Source: Litchfieldia alkalitelluris
GTDB lineage: Bacteria > Bacillota > Bacilli > Bacillales > Salisediminibacteriaceae
Reading direction: 5' to 3'
Assembly: GCF_002153425.1 (NCBI RefSeq)
Contig: NZ_KZ119600.1
Location: 1,781,103-1,845,102, forward strand
DNA length: 64,000 bases
The notes beneath the pieces were generated by a model. It had not been told where the DNA came from. It searched no databases and saw nothing but the letters and a program-made list of their open reading frames with translations. Made by a program: the position numbers and the translations under genes. Shown here one piece after another: positions 1 through 11,526 of the stretch; the first letter of the stretch is position 1, and each line of letters begins with the position of its first letter.

Positions 1-1
1 T

Positions 2-2212
2 CTATTTATCGTATTAGGTGTCATTACGTATTCACTAATGGTCACAAACATCATTCCAGAAACTCTAGAAGTTGAACCAGGGGTTGTTGCAGAGCAGGAT
101 ATCCGATCTCCCATTACTATTGAAAACAAGGACGAAACGGATCAGTTAAAGCAGGCTGCGTATGAATCTATTGAACCGATTTATACGACAAAACCGAGGT
201 ATGTCCAAAACCAAATAGAACGGATTAACGATATTTTTGGTACAATCCGTCAAGTACAACAGGAGAATAAGGAAAAGTCTGAGGAAGCAGAAGAAATTGA
301 GGAACGTTTAGAGGAGATTTATGAGATTCAGGAAGAAGTTGATGAGCTTGAGCCTGAATTAGAGGAAGAGTTGGAACTCTTAGAAGCTTCTACGCCCGAT
401 GTACTAACTATTCATGAGCAATTGGAGCGAGTGAGAACTATTATCTCCCAACACACTAGTCAAGATCTTTCTGATGAAACGTTGATAACTTTTTTAGAGA
501 CTTCTGAGGAAAACCTAAGATTGGCTCAGGAAACGACGACAAGCGCTATTCATGATGTCATGAGTAATGAAATTCCAATTGATGAAGTGGAAAATGCACG
601 AAGTCAAGCCGAACGAAAAGTGATTATTTCTACCGTAGATTCAAGTTTATATCGAGCCATGATTGAGATGGCCAGATTTGGAGTAACTTATAACTATTTG
701 TTAGATGAAAGTGCAACAGAACAAGCGCGGGAAGAGGCGGTTGAGTCTGTTGATCCAGTCATGATTAGGGAAGGTCAATTATTAGTTGAAGAAGGCCAAA
801 TGATAACTTCAGAAATTTATAATAACTTAGCCCTTGTTGGCTTATTAGATGATTATGGTGTGCTTTATCCATATATTGGCTTAGGGATTTTAGTTATTAT
901 ATTAATTAGTATGCTTGGTTATTATTTAAATGACGCAAATACATCAATTAAAAAAAATAATACACATTTGTTAATGTATGTAATCATTTATACTGTAACA
1001 CTTCTTATCATCAAATTAGTTAGCTTAACGCATTTAGTTGGTGTAACTGGAATGACTTATATCGTTCCAGTAGCAATGGGTACGATGTTAATGACCATTT
1101 TACTAAATCCGAGAATTGCTCTATTTACAAGCATGGTGCTTGCCATCATTTCTAGTATTATGTTCAATGAACAGTCCTCAGGAGTTTTAGATTATTCCCA
1201 TGGGATCTACGTATTCTTTAGTGCGATTTCAGGCGTGTTTTTCCTGAATAAATCCCACAAGACCATGAGGATTTTACAATCGGGTATATTTGTTGGATTT
1301 CTGAATGTGCTAGTTATATTAGCATTAATTATGTTGAAAAATGGTCAGTATGCATTGGTAGAAGTAGGTATGCATGTCATGTTTGCTGGTATGGCAGGTT
1401 TCCTAGCTGCTGTGTTGACCTTAGGTTTATTACCTTTCTTTGAAGCTGGTTTTGGTGTACTATCAACGACAAAACTAATTGAGCTCTCAAACCCGAATCA
1501 ACCATTGCTTAGAAAAATTCTTTTAGATGCTCCTGGAACATATCATCATAGCGTTATGGTAGCAAACCTTTCAGAAAGTGCGTGTGAAGCAATTGGTGCG
1601 AATGGACTTCTTGCTAGGGTAGGGTCTTATTATCACGACCTTGGAAAAACGAAACGGCCGCACTTTTTTATAGAGAATCAAATGAAAATTGATAATCCGC
1701 ATGATAAGATTTCACCACAGCTGAGTAAAACAATTATTATAGCCCATCCATATGATGGAGCGGAACAGCTGAGAGAGCATAAAATGCCTAAAGAAATTAT
1801 TAATATTGCTGAACAACATCATGGTACAACGCTGTTAAAATATTTTTATCATAAAGCAAAGCAAGATACGGATAGGGAGATACAGGAAGAGGAATTTCGT
1901 TATCCTGGTCCAAAGGCACAATCAAAAGAGGCTGCCATTGTTGGAATTGCAGACTGTGTAGAAGCTGCAGTTCGTTCAATGAATAAGCCAACGCCTGACA
2001 AAATAGAAAAATTAGTGAAAAAGATTATTACAGACCGTTTAGAGGATGGGCAATTTGATGAGTGTAATATTACATTAAAGGAACTAAGTACTGTGGCCAC
2101 ATCGATTTGTGAAACACTGTATGGAACATTCCATTCAAGAATTGAGTATCCAGAAGAAGTTTCAGAAAAAGAAGAAGCGAAGATAAGGAAGGAAGCAGGT
2201 GAAAGAAAGTGA
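2..2212 (+). CDS. pgpH: PgpH (YqfF) 7TM-HD cyclic-di-AMP phosphodiesterase, 5' end cut by window
   Basis: Membrane phosphohydrolase; family members hydrolyse c-di-AMP to pApA. The frame is open from base 2, and the first residues (LFIVLGVITYS) are the end of an N-terminal membrane helix, so the start codon lies outside the window. A long extracytoplasmic region with a Glu-rich coiled coil (about 250-400) is followed by about seven membrane helices (about 870-1480), then a cytosolic HD domain with YHHS (near 1540) and YYHDLGK (near 1630). The stop overlaps ybeY by 4 nt, so the two are co-transcribed. The same neighbour occurs in B. subtilis. Confidence 0.95.
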   Translation, partial: LFIVLGVITYSLMVTNIIPETLEVEPGVVAEQDIRSPITIENKDETDQLKQAAYESIEPIYTTKPRYVQNQIERINDIFGTIRQVQQENKEKSEEAEEIEERLEEIYEIQEEVDELEPELEEELELLEASTPDVLTIHEQLERVRTIISQHTSQDLSDETLITFLETSEENLRLAQETTTSAIHDVMSNEIPIDEVENARSQAERKVIISTVDSSLYRAMIEMARFGVTYNYLLDESATEQAREEAVESVDPVMIREGQLLVEEGQMITSEIYNNLALVGLLDDYGVLYPYIGLGILVIILISMLGYYLNDANTSIKKNNTHLLMYVIIYTVTLLIIKLVSLTHLVGVTGMTYIVPVAMGTMLMTILLNPRIALFTSMVLAIISSIMFNEQSSGVLDYSHGIYVFFSAISGVFFLNKSHKTMRILQSGIFVGFLNVLVILALIMLKNGQYALVEVGMHVMFAGMAGFLAAVLTLGLLPFFEAGFGVLSTTKLIELSNPNQPLLRKILLDAPGTYHHSVMVANLSESACEAIGANGLLARVGSYYHDLGKTKRPHFFIENQMKIDNPHDKISPQLSKTIIIAHPYDGAEQLREHKMPKEIINIAEQHHGTTLLKYFYHKAKQDTDREIQEEEFRYPGPKAQSKEAAIVGIADCVEAAVRSMNKPTPDKIEKLVKKIITDRLEDGQFDECNITLKELSTVATSICETLYGTFHSRIEYPEEVSEKEEAKIRKEAGERK

Positions 2213-2688
2213 CCTTAAAACAGGTTGATTTCAATGATGAAACGGGTAAAGTGTCTGAATCTATCATGGAGGTTATGTCAGGAGTAATAAAAACTGCAAT
2301 GACGATGGAAAATGTAGTTGAAAATGCAGAAGTGTCTGTTACCTTTGTCGATGATGAGAGGATACAAAGTATAAATAAGGAATTCCGAGGGTTAGATAAA
2401 CCGACGGATGTATTATCGTTTGCTTTAAATGAAGGGGAGAATGATATTCCAGATATTCCATTGGATGATGAAACTATTCCAGAATTATTAGGTGATATCA
2501 TTATCTCAGTTCCACGAGCTGAAGCACAGGCAAAAGAGTACGGTCATAGTTTTGAAAGGGAAATTAATTTTCTTTTGGTACATGGTTTCCTACATTTACT
2601 AGGTTATGACCATGGCTCAGAAGAGGAAGAAAAAAAGATGTTCGCACGTCAAGAGGAAATTCTGGAAGAGCATGGGCTCAAAAAATAG
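2209..2688 (+). CDS. ybeY: YbeY endoribonuclease / rRNA maturation factor
   Basis: Single-strand-specific metalloendoribonuclease used in 16S rRNA 3'-end maturation and ribosome quality control. The 159-aa length is typical. The zinc-binding signature HGFLHLLGYDH lies near the C-terminus, and the upstream FRGLDKPTDVLSF segment is also family-typical. The GTG start overlaps the pgpH stop (GTGA), and the 3' end overlaps dgkA by 17 nt, so the genes are translationally coupled. Confidence 0.96.
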   Translation: MTLKQVDFNDETGKVSESIMEVMSGVIKTAMTMENVVENAEVSVTFVDDERIQSINKEFRGLDKPTDVLSFALNEGENDIPDIPLDDETIPELLGDIIISVPRAEAQAKEYGHSFEREINFLLVHGFLHLLGYDHGSEEEEKKMFARQEEILEEHGLKK

Positions 2689-3067
2689 ACGTAAATTTGT
2701 CTCGTGGAGTAGGCTGAAAAAAAGTTTTGTATATGCTTCAAATGGCATCGTCTATACACTTAAGCATGAGCAGAATTTCAGGGTACATTTAACTGTAGGA
2801 GCTGTAATATTTATACTTGCACAAGTGTTAAGAATTCCATTGGAAAAACAGGCCATACTAGCGGTAGTAATTGGTGGAGTTCTGGCATTAGAGTTAATAA
2901 ATACTGCTATTGAACATGTTGTTGATTTAATGATTGACACATACGATGAGCGGGCAAAAATAATTAAAGATACGGCAGCAGGAGCAGTGTTTATCTTTTC
3001 TGCTACTGCTGTCATTGTAGGTATATTAATATTGTTGCCATACATCATCGCCCTATTTTCACGTTAG
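2672..3067 (+). CDS. dgkA: DgkA undecaprenol / diacylglycerol kinase
   Basis: Small integral-membrane kinase; Gram-positive members phosphorylate undecaprenol to refill the lipid carrier pool for wall synthesis. The frame is open from 2606, but ATG 2672 gives the usual size (131 aa, MGSKNRRKF...). The signature ALELINTAIEHVVDL is present, followed by a helix ending the protein. There are three predicted membrane helices. It starts inside the end of ybeY, so it belongs to the pgpH-ybeY operon. Confidence 0.93.
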   Translation: MGSKNRRKFVSWSRLKKSFVYASNGIVYTLKHEQNFRVHLTVGAVIFILAQVLRIPLEKQAILAVVIGGVLALELINTAIEHVVDLMIDTYDERAKIIKDTAAGAVFIFSATAVIVGILILLPYIIALFSR

Positions 3068-3123
3068 AATTGCTGATGAAAATAGTAATGAATAATTGGT
3101 GAGGTGCAATGTTGCAGTTTTAA

Positions 3124-4462
<1,339 letters not shown>

Positions 4463-4467
4463 TATGG

Positions 4468-4511
4468 AATGTGCAATCACATCTTTTTCTTGATTGCACA
4501 TTTTATTTTAT
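4468..4511 (+). terminator. Intrinsic terminator after era
   Basis: The inverted repeat AATGTGCAATCA / TGATTGCACATT is followed by a TTTTATTTTA run. It closes the pgpH-era operon. Confidence 0.8.
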
Positions 4512-4741
4512 TTTAAAATAATATATTTTGGGTGCTTTCAAAAGTTTGAAAAATTTTGAAAAGTACAAGGTAACCCATTGTTTTTTGCTTCTAGAACGAC
4601 TATGATTATTTTATAAAGGTATACTAAAAACTAATTGTTAATAATTCCATAACATGAAATTGGGTATTAGAGGTAACGCTATGATTAGAGGTCGAGGGTA
4701 ACGCCGATAAAACAAAGTCTGTTTTGAAAGGTGGAGTTATC

Positions 4742-4888
4742 ATGATAGACTTAACTTGGAAAGTCTTTTCGATGACTGGAAACATTGATTCATATTTGCT
4801 CTTTAAGGAGATGGAACGAGATGGGACATTTCCCGAGTATGAAGAAGAAGATGGTGTGACAGAGGAATTTGACTCGACAACACATTAG
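4742..4888 (+). CDS. yqzL: YqzL family small protein
   Basis: A 48-residue protein of unknown function, MIDLTWKVFSMTGNIDSYL..., resembling B. subtilis YqzL (TWNVFSQTGN-type N-terminus, acidic C-terminus). AAAGGTGGAG stands 6-8 nt before the ATG. It sits between era and recO, exactly the B. subtilis position, which supports the identification. Confidence 0.85.
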   Translation: MIDLTWKVFSMTGNIDSYLLFKEMERDGTFPEYEEEDGVTEEFDSTTH

Positions 4889-4928
4889 CGACCTCTACTA
4901 CCGCCAATAAACATTGGTGGTGACTAAC

Positions 4929-5672
4929 ATGCAACACAAAGTGGAAGGAATAATCATTCGAACGAACGACTATGGAGAAACCAATAAAATATTAACTTTA
5001 TTTACTAGGGAAAATGGTAAAGTAGCACTGATGGCACGGGGGGCAAAACGGCCGAAGAGTCGATTTGCTTCCAGTGCCCAACTTTTTATTTATGGGATTT
5101 TTATTTATCAACGATCTACAGGAATTGGCACATTAAATTCAGCAGATATTATTGATTCCTTTAGGGATGTTAGGGGAGACCTGAAGCTCACAGCGCATGG
5201 TGCATACATGGTAGAACTTTTAGATAAACTGACGGAGGATCATGAGAGGAATCCGTACTTATTTGAATTGATATATCAGATGCTGCACATGCTTGATGAG
5301 GAAATGGATCCTGATATATTAACGAGAATTTTTGAAACGAAGATGCTACAAGTGGCAGGAGTTTCTCCTGTATTGGACCGATGCTCATTATGTGGGACTG
5401 GAGAGGAACCATTTGTTTTTTCCGTGAAAAACGCAGGGCTTTTATGCCGTCATTGCCAAGGAGAAGACCCTCATCACATAAAGTTAATGCCTGCAGTGTT
5501 AAAATTACTAAGGCTTTTTCAGCATATTGATATAAATAGAATTGGTAACATTAACGTAAAGCCTGAAACGAAACAGCAATTGAAAGAAATTCTAGGCTAT
5601 TATTATGATGATTATGTCGGAGTAAAATTAAAATCAAAGCGCTTTTTAGATCAGGTTGATCGATTATATTAG
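4929..5672 (+). CDS. recO: RecO DNA repair protein
   Basis: Recombination mediator that loads RecA on SSB-coated gaps. It has an N-terminal OB fold (VEGIIIRTNDYGETNKI, MARGAKRPKSR) and a C-terminal helical part with a zinc-type CSLCG...CRHC cluster. ATG 4929 (247 aa) is chosen because the in-frame TTG 4914 and GTGs 4917 and 4920 form part of its ribosome-binding region (GGTGGTG), and family proteins start directly before the EGI motif. Confidence 0.93.
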   Translation: MQHKVEGIIIRTNDYGETNKILTLFTRENGKVALMARGAKRPKSRFASSAQLFIYGIFIYQRSTGIGTLNSADIIDSFRDVRGDLKLTAHGAYMVELLDKLTEDHERNPYLFELIYQMLHMLDEEMDPDILTRIFETKMLQVAGVSPVLDRCSLCGTGEEPFVFSVKNAGLLCRHCQGEDPHHIKLMPAVLKLLRLFQHIDINRIGNINVKPETKQQLKEILGYYYDDYVGVKLKSKRFLDQVDRLY

Positions 5673-5730
5673 TCAGTAGTTGACATAAGTTATTTTTTTA
5701 AGTAATATTTGTATAAATTAATATCGGTAT

Positions 5731-5945
5731 GAAGAAGGAAAGTAGTACTTACTCCCTCTGTATAAGAAGGTAATTCGAAGCGAACCTGGGATAGTGGAAG
5801 CCAGGAGTACAGAAAGTAAGGAATGGCACTCCTGAGTACATCTGTTTCAAAGAGGCTGTTTCAAAGGAATAAAACAGCAATTAGGGTGGAACCGCGGGTA
5901 ACTCTCGTCCCTATGTCAATGACATAGACGAGAGTTTTTTTATTT
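5731..5945 (+). promoter_or_regulatory. Glycine T-box riboswitch (tRNA-Gly responsive) of glyQS
   Basis: Leader RNA that senses uncharged tRNA-Gly. Visible parts: the AGUA-type motif (AGTAGTACTT, 5741-5750); the specifier GGC (5825-5827) within GAATGGCACTCC; the T-box AGGGTGGAACCGCGGG (5883-5898), whose UGGA pairs with the UCCA end of tRNA-Gly; and a terminator hairpin (ACTCTCGT...ACGAGAGT, 5901-5935) with a T-run. The Gly specifier agrees with the downstream genes. Confidence 0.95.
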
Positions 5946-6067
5946 GCCCAAAACAGATAACCTTTTTATACTGACTGTTTTGTAAATTAAGGCTCTTGTC
6001 AATGGACAAAAAAATCAACAACACAGACTAACATAGCCTATTTTAAAAATACGATGGAGGTATCGTG

Positions 6068-6958
6068 ATGAATGTTCAAGATATGATTTTAACTTTACAA
6101 AAGTTTTGGGCTGACCAGAACTGTCTAGTACTACAGCCATATGATGTGGAAAAAGGAGCAGGGACAATGAACCCTATGACCTTTTTACGCAGTATTGGTC
6201 CAGAACCATGGAATGTAGCTTATGTGGAGCCATCTCGCCGTCCTGTAGATGGTCGGTATGGTGAAAATCCAAACAGGTTGTACCAGCATCATCAATTTCA
6301 GGTGATAATGAAACCTTCTCCTGACAATATTCAAGAATTGTATTTGGAAAGTCTTAAGCAATTAGGCATTGATCCAGAAAAGCACGATATTCGTTTTGTT
6401 GAGGATAACTGGGAGGCACCTACGCTAGCTGCATGGGGATTAGGATGGGAGGTCTGGCTTGATGGAATGGAAATTACACAATTTACATACTTCCAGCAGG
6501 TTGGAGGCCTAGATGCAAACCCAGTAGCTGTTGAGATTACGTATGGTCTTGAAAGGTTGGCTTCTTATATTCAAGATAAGGAAAACGTTTATGACTTGGA
6601 ATGGGTAAACGGATTTACTTACGGCGATGTGTTTTTACAAAACGAGTATGAACAGTCTAAGTACTCCTTTGAAGTTGCTGACAGTAAGATGCTTTTTAAT
6701 TTATTTGCTACTTATGAACAAGAGGCTATTCGAACACTTGAAGAATCACTTGTTATTCCTGCGTATGACTATGTATTAAAATGCTCACACGTTTTTAACC
6801 TATTAGACGCACAAGGAGCTATCTCTGTCACGGAAAGAACAGGATATATCGGACGGGTTAGAAACTTAGCGAGAAAGTGCGCGAAAGAATATTACGATGC
6901 AAGGGAAAAATTAGGCTTTCCTATGATAAAAAAAGAGGTGGGTGAGATAAATGAGTAA
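6068..6958 (+). CDS. glyQ: Glycyl-tRNA synthetase alpha subunit
   Basis: Catalytic class II alpha subunit of the alpha2beta2 enzyme, 296 aa. Highly conserved segments are seen: [33 protein letters not shown] and [22 protein letters not shown] 6068 is 7 nt after GGAGG; GTG 6065 directly before it is less well spaced. The T-box precedes it and glyS overlaps its end by 8 nt, so tRNA-Gly charging controls both. Confidence 0.97.
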   Translation: MNVQDMILTLQKFWADQNCLVLQPYDVEKGAGTMNPMTFLRSIGPEPWNVAYVEPSRRPVDGRYGENPNRLYQHHQFQVIMKPSPDNIQELYLESLKQLGIDPEKHDIRFVEDNWEAPTLAAWGLGWEVWLDGMEITQFTYFQQVGGLDANPVAVEITYGLERLASYIQDKENVYDLEWVNGFTYGDVFLQNEYEQSKYSFEVADSKMLFNLFATYEQEAIRTLEESLVIPAYDYVLKCSHVFNLLDAQGAISVTERTGYIGRVRNLARKCAKEYYDAREKLGFPMIKKEVGEINE

Positions 6959-9047
6959 ACAAAGCTTTTTATTAGAAATTGGTTTAGAGGAAATGCCTGC
7001 GCGATTCGTGACTGATGCAATGAATCAGCTAGGAGATAACGTAGAAGCTTGGCTTAAAGAAAACAGACTTGCCTATGAAAAAGTAGAGAGGTTTTCTACA
7101 CCTAGAAGACTTGCCCTTGTTATTCATGACTTAGATCAAAAACAGAATGATATTGTTGAGGAAGCGAAAGGTCCATCTAAAAAAATAGCGCAGGATAGTG
7201 ACGGGAATTGGACAAAGGCAGCTATTGGTTTTTCAAAGGGGCAGGGAGCTTCTGTAGATGACCTCTTTTTCAAGGAGTTAAAAGGGGAAGAGTATGTGTT
7301 TGTCAAAAAGCACATCGAAGGAAAATCAACGAAAGAGCTGTTTGCTGCGGACTTAAAAGAGGTTATTACGGGACTTAATTTTCCGAAAAATATGAAATGG
7401 GGAACACATCAATTACGATATGTTCGCCCAATAAAATGGATTGTTGCTTTATTAGGTAATGAAGTAATTCCGTTTGAAATCACCGATGTGAACACAGATA
7501 AAAAGACTTGGGGCCACCGTTTTCTTGGTAATGATACGGTGATTGAAAAGCCTGAAGAATATAGAGAAAAGCTCCTTGGGGAATATGTAATCGTAGACCC
7601 AGTGGAACGAAAAGATGCTATACGTAAGCAAATTGAGAGACTAGCTGCTTCAGAAGCATGGAATATTCCGATTGATGAGGAGTTACTCGAGGAAGTTAAT
7701 AATCTCGTTGAGTACCCTACTGTACTTAATGGTGCTTTTGATGAGAGATTTTTATCTGTTCCATCTGATGTACTCATCACATCAATGCGTGAGCACCAAC
7801 GATATTTTCCTGTCCTTAACGAAGAAGGTGAACTATTGCCATACTTCGTCACAGTTCGAAATGGTGATCACCGTCATCTAGAAAATGTGCAAAAAGGAAA
7901 TGAAAAGGTTCTACGCGCTCGTTTAGCAGATGCGGAATTCTTTTACAATGAAGACTTAAAGCAACCGTTGGAAAGCGGTCTAAATAGACTTGAAACGATT
8001 GTTTATCACAAAGATCTCGGATCAATAGGTGATAAAGTTCGTAGAGTTAAGGATCTAGCTTCTGTCATTGGAAATAAGATAGGTCTAGATGACGAAACGA
8101 GTAAAAATGTAGATCGTGCTGCCCACTTAAGCAAAGCTGACCTTGTAACACATATGGTTGGGGAATTCCCTGAATTGGAAGGTAGAATGGGTGAGGTTTA
8201 CGCATTAAAGGCAGGAGAAAAGGCAGAAGTGGCAAAGGCAATTTATGAACACTATCTTCCTAAACAAGCTGGTGATAACCCACCTGAAACTGTTGAAGGG
8301 GCGGTTGTGAGTATTGCAGATAAAATCGATACAGTTGTGACTAGCTTCGGTATTGGTCTAATTCCTACTGGATCCCAGGACCCACATGGATTAAGGAGAC
8401 AAACAGCTGGTGTCGTTCAAACCCTATTAAGCCATGGTTGGAAGCTAAACTTACTAGATTTATTTGAAGAAGCAATTCACCTTACTGAAAAGAGAGGTCT
8501 TCTTAAACGATCTCTAGAGGCAGTGAGTGAGGACTTAGGGGAATTCCTTAAACTGAGAATAAAGTTCTTATTACAAGATCAAGGAGTCAGGTACGATGTA
8601 GTTGACTCTGTCCTAAATGCTGACCTTGGAAAAATTCAAGAAATATTCCAAAAAGCAAAGTTTTTAATGAATGAAGTTACTAGTTCAGATTTCAAAAAGA
8701 TTGTTGAAGCCTTTAGTAGGGTAACTAATATCGCTAAAAAAGCACAGAATGATGAATTACAGATTGATGAAAGCTTGTTTGAAAAAGAAGAAGAGCGAAA
8801 TCTTTATACTTTAACAAAAGAGGTAGAAGAGAGGTTCACTAAGCATTTGCAACAAGGGGAAATTGTAGAAGCTTACGGTGAGTTAACGGCGTTGGAGCCT
8901 GCGATCCATGCTTATTTTGATAATATCATGGTCATGGACGAAAACGAAGCGGTTAAAGCTAATAGGTTATCGCAAATGAACGAAACGTCCCGTCTAATAA
9001 CCAGCTTTGCTGAGTTTCAAGCAATTGTTTTTCATGGGGATGAATAA
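6951..9047 (+). CDS. glyS: Glycyl-tRNA synthetase beta subunit
   Basis: tRNA-binding beta subunit, 698 aa, typical length. The N-terminus [38 protein letters not shown] and the HD-like [20 protein letters not shown] segment are family hallmarks; a DALR-type helical domain ends the chain. It overlaps glyQ by 8 nt, so translation is coupled. Confidence 0.97.
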   Translation: MSKQSFLLEIGLEEMPARFVTDAMNQLGDNVEAWLKENRLAYEKVERFSTPRRLALVIHDLDQKQNDIVEEAKGPSKKIAQDSDGNWTKAAIGFSKGQGASVDDLFFKELKGEEYVFVKKHIEGKSTKELFAADLKEVITGLNFPKNMKWGTHQLRYVRPIKWIVALLGNEVIPFEITDVNTDKKTWGHRFLGNDTVIEKPEEYREKLLGEYVIVDPVERKDAIRKQIERLAASEAWNIPIDEELLEEVNNLVEYPTVLNGAFDERFLSVPSDVLITSMREHQRYFPVLNEEGELLPYFVTVRNGDHRHLENVQKGNEKVLRARLADAEFFYNEDLKQPLESGLNRLETIVYHKDLGSIGDKVRRVKDLASVIGNKIGLDDETSKNVDRAAHLSKADLVTHMVGEFPELEGRMGEVYALKAGEKAEVAKAIYEHYLPKQAGDNPPETVEGAVVSIADKIDTVVTSFGIGLIPTGSQDPHGLRRQTAGVVQTLLSHGWKLNLLDLFEEAIHLTEKRGLLKRSLEAVSEDLGEFLKLRIKFLLQDQGVRYDVVDSVLNADLGKIQEIFQKAKFLMNEVTSSDFKKIVEAFSRVTNIAKKAQNDELQIDESLFEKEEERNLYTLTKEVEERFTKHLQQGEIVEAYGELTALEPAIHAYFDNIMVMDENEAVKANRLSQMNETSRLITSFAEFQAIVFHGDE

Positions 9048-9136
9048 ATAGGAATCATTTCTGTGGGAACTGTAATGAGGTATAATGGTTATTATGAGAG
9101 AGATGGAGATATTCAAGTGTCTTTGTACAGAGGGCG

Positions 9137-9787
9137 GTGAGGATAATCGAACTGAATAAACGGCAAGAGACAATATTACAGATAGTTAAAGATAATGGCC
9201 CAATCACAGGTGAGCAGATTGCTGAAAGGCTGTCTTTGACGAGAGCGACACTGCGTCCCGATTTAGCCATATTAACGATGGCAGGTTATTTGGATGCTAG
9301 GCCTCGCGTTGGTTACTTTTTTACTGGGAAAACTGGTTCACAGTTACTAACGGAGCGAATTAAGAAATTAACAGTAAAGGCCTATCAGTCAATTCCAGTA
9401 GTCGTGAATGAATCAGCGTCTGTTTACGATGCAATATGCACGATGTTTTTAGAGGATGTGGGCACCCTATTTGTCGTCAACAGTGAGTCATACCTCGTAG
9501 GTGTTTTATCGCGAAAAGATTTGTTGAGGGCTAGCATGGGGAAACAGGATACAGAATCTATTCCTGTAAGCATCATCATGACGAGAATGCCTAACATTAC
9601 TACTTGTAAATTAGATGATTATGTCGTGGATATAGCAAATCAATTAATTAATAAGCAAATTGATGGATTACCGATTGTGAAAGAAGTGAACGTCGGTGGG
9701 GAAACGAAATATGAAGTAGTAGGAAGAATCACAAAAACAAATATTACGAAAGCATTTGTGCAGATTGCTTTGGATGAATTTTATTAA
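9137..9787 (+). CDS. ccpN: CcpN-type transcriptional repressor (HTH + two CBS domains)
   Basis: B. subtilis CcpN represses gluconeogenic genes (gapB, pckA) during glycolysis. The protein (216 aa) has an N-terminal winged helix ([20 protein letters not shown]) and a CBS pair (about 75-210) containing VSRKDLLRA-type and PNITTC segments nearly identical to CcpN. GTG 9137 follows AGAGGGCG. It lies directly before the yqfL homologue, the conserved ccpN-yqfL pair. Confidence 0.93.
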   Translation: MRIIELNKRQETILQIVKDNGPITGEQIAERLSLTRATLRPDLAILTMAGYLDARPRVGYFFTGKTGSQLLTERIKKLTVKAYQSIPVVVNESASVYDAICTMFLEDVGTLFVVNSESYLVGVLSRKDLLRASMGKQDTESIPVSIIMTRMPNITTCKLDDYVVDIANQLINKQIDGLPIVKEVNVGGETKYEVVGRITKTNITKAFVQIALDEFY

Positions 9788-9807
9788 CAGCTGGAAGGGA
9801 GCCGTTA

Positions 9808-10638
9808 TTGTTGGAGATGGATACAGAACAAATTGTTTATGTAGTTTCTGACTCCGTTGGGGAAACAGCGGAAATGGTTGTGAAGGCAGCCGCAAGCCAG
9901 TATTTAGACACGAACCTGAAAATTAGACGTATACCTTATGTCGAGGATACAGGAACTGTTGATGAGGTTGTTGCTCAGGCAAAAGAAGTCGGGGGAATCA
10001 TTGCATTTACCCTCGTTGTCCCAGAAGTGAGGGAGCATTTACTAGGACAAGCAAAAAAAGAAGATATACCTATTTGCGACATATTGAGTCCGATGATGGA
10101 TTTGCTTGAAAGCAGTTTTGAGGGGAAGCCTCGTAATGAACCAGGCTTAATGCACACATTGGATGAAGATTACTTCCGTAAGGTAGAGGCAATAGAGTTT
10201 GCTGTAAAATACGATGATGGTAGGGATCCTCGAGGAGTATTGCGAGCAGATGTCGTGTTAATTGGTGTCTCACGTACATCTAAGACACCACTATCGCAAT
10301 ACCTTGCCCATAAACGACTGAAGGTAGCAAATATACCTCTAGTACCGGAAGTGGATCCACCAGAGGAATTATTTAAGATTCCTAAAGAAAAGGTAATTGG
10401 TTTAAAAATTAGTCCTGATAAGTTAAACTCCATACGTGCCGAACGTCTGAGATCATTAGGATTAAAGGAAGAAGCAAGCTATGCTAATTTTGACCGCATA
10501 ACAGAGGAACTTGAGTACGCCAATAAGATTATGGACCGAATCGGTTGTAATGTCATTGATGTTTCGAACAAAGCAGTGGAAGAGACTGCGAACATTATCA
10601 ACCACATGGTTCGGAAAAATAAAGAGAAAAGTAAGTAA
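9808..10638 (+). CDS. yqfL: Pyruvate,phosphate dikinase regulatory protein family (YqfL)
   Basis: DUF299 family kinase/pyrophosphorylase; relatives modify PPDK or PEP synthase, and in B. subtilis YqfL modulates CcpN. The P-loop [15 protein letters not shown] and the flanking [11 protein letters not shown] and EVDPPEELF motifs are clear. TTG 9808 is 6 nt after GGAAGGGAG and gives 276 aa; the ATG at 9817 is the alternative start. It is co-directional with ccpN, 20 nt downstream. Confidence 0.9.
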   Translation: MLEMDTEQIVYVVSDSVGETAEMVVKAAASQYLDTNLKIRRIPYVEDTGTVDEVVAQAKEVGGIIAFTLVVPEVREHLLGQAKKEDIPICDILSPMMDLLESSFEGKPRNEPGLMHTLDEDYFRKVEAIEFAVKYDDGRDPRGVLRADVVLIGVSRTSKTPLSQYLAHKRLKVANIPLVPEVDPPEELFKIPKEKVIGLKISPDKLNSIRAERLRSLGLKEEASYANFDRITEELEYANKIMDRIGCNVIDVSNKAVEETANIINHMVRKNKEKSK

Positions 10639-10661
10639 AAAAAGTATATGCGTTTTCAAAT

Positions 10662-10700
10662 AAGAAATGCAGAAAGAATATTTTCTGTATTTCTTTTTAT
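10662..10700 (+). terminator. Intrinsic terminator after yqfL
   Basis: The stem AAGAAATGCAGAAA / TTTTCTGTATTTCTT is followed by a T-rich run. The next 310 nt to yqxD are AT-rich with no supportable gene. Confidence 0.75.
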
Positions 10701-11010
10701 TTTTTTATTTGGTAAGTGTTGTCATGCTATTTGTTTGAAAAATTGTCATAAATTTTTCACATAAAGAAAAAATTAAAAAATATGTATATTTTATTGGGCA
10801 TATGTCTAGCGTAACTTTAGTTGATACTATATAATGAAATATTGTGATTTAATCATAACTTTTCATTACATAGTAGCATAAATTAAAAAAAGAACAAATA
10901 AATTGTAAATGTCAAGACTTTTTCTTTTTATTTTGGTAAAGATAGTAAATGGGATTTATTCTAATGAAATAGGAAGAAGGATTCTTTCAAAGGATGTAGA
11001 ATTAAGAACT

Positions 11011-11478
11011 ATGCAAAAAGAAATGAAACAGATTTTTGTCGATGGAGACTCTTGTCCTGTAGTTAAAGAAATTATTTCGGCAGCATCAAGATATTCAGTC
11101 CAAGTTACTTTTGTGTCATCTTATGCACATGTGCGAAAAGAAGATTTTCCTCCTTTAGTCAAGCAAATCTTTGTTGACCAAGATAGGGAGGCTGCAGACT
11201 TGAAGATTGCAAATTTAGTTCATTCTGGAGATCTAGCAGTAACGGACGATCTTGGTTTATCAAGCCTACTATTAGCAAAGGGAGTTCTAATTCTAACATC
11301 AAGGGGGAAATGGATCACCAACCATAATATCGATTACTTGTTAGATTCTAGATATCGCTCTGCTAAACAACGTCGAGCTGGAGGGAAATCTAAGGGACCT
11401 AAAAAACTTACCGAGCAGGATCGGGAAAATTTTTTAAAAGAATTAGAAAAAATCTTGTCAATTAAGCAGGATTTTTGA
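11011..11478 (+). CDS. yqxD: YqxD/YaiI family protein (UPF0178, DUF188)
   Basis: A PIN-like fold family of unknown function. The N-terminal FVDGDSCPV (family FVDADACPV) and later DDLGLSSLLL plus SAKQRRAGG...KGPK are diagnostic. The frame is open from ATG 10909, but that adds about 34 residues not seen in relatives and has no ribosome-binding site. The ATGs at 11011 and 11023 fit the usual 150-155 aa, so the start is uncertain. It stands just upstream of dnaG, as in B. subtilis. Confidence 0.85.
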   Translation: MQKEMKQIFVDGDSCPVVKEIISAASRYSVQVTFVSSYAHVRKEDFPPLVKQIFVDQDREAADLKIANLVHSGDLAVTDDLGLSSLLLAKGVLILTSRGKWITNHNIDYLLDSRYRSAKQRRAGGKSKGPKKLTEQDRENFLKELEKILSIKQDF

Positions 11479-11526
11479 CGGAGAGGGCGAAACTATATAC
11501 GCCATCCCTTATACGAAGGTTGGTGA

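Noticed and set aside
7409-7852. 147-aa minus-strand ORF inside glyS
   Set aside because: Antisense shadow of a strongly conserved gene; composition and lack of a ribosome-binding site argue against it.
10909-11010. N-terminal extension of YqxD (MSRLFLFILVKIVNG...)
   Set aside because: Not found in the family, no Shine-Dalgarno before 10909, and conserved residues start just after 11011/11023.
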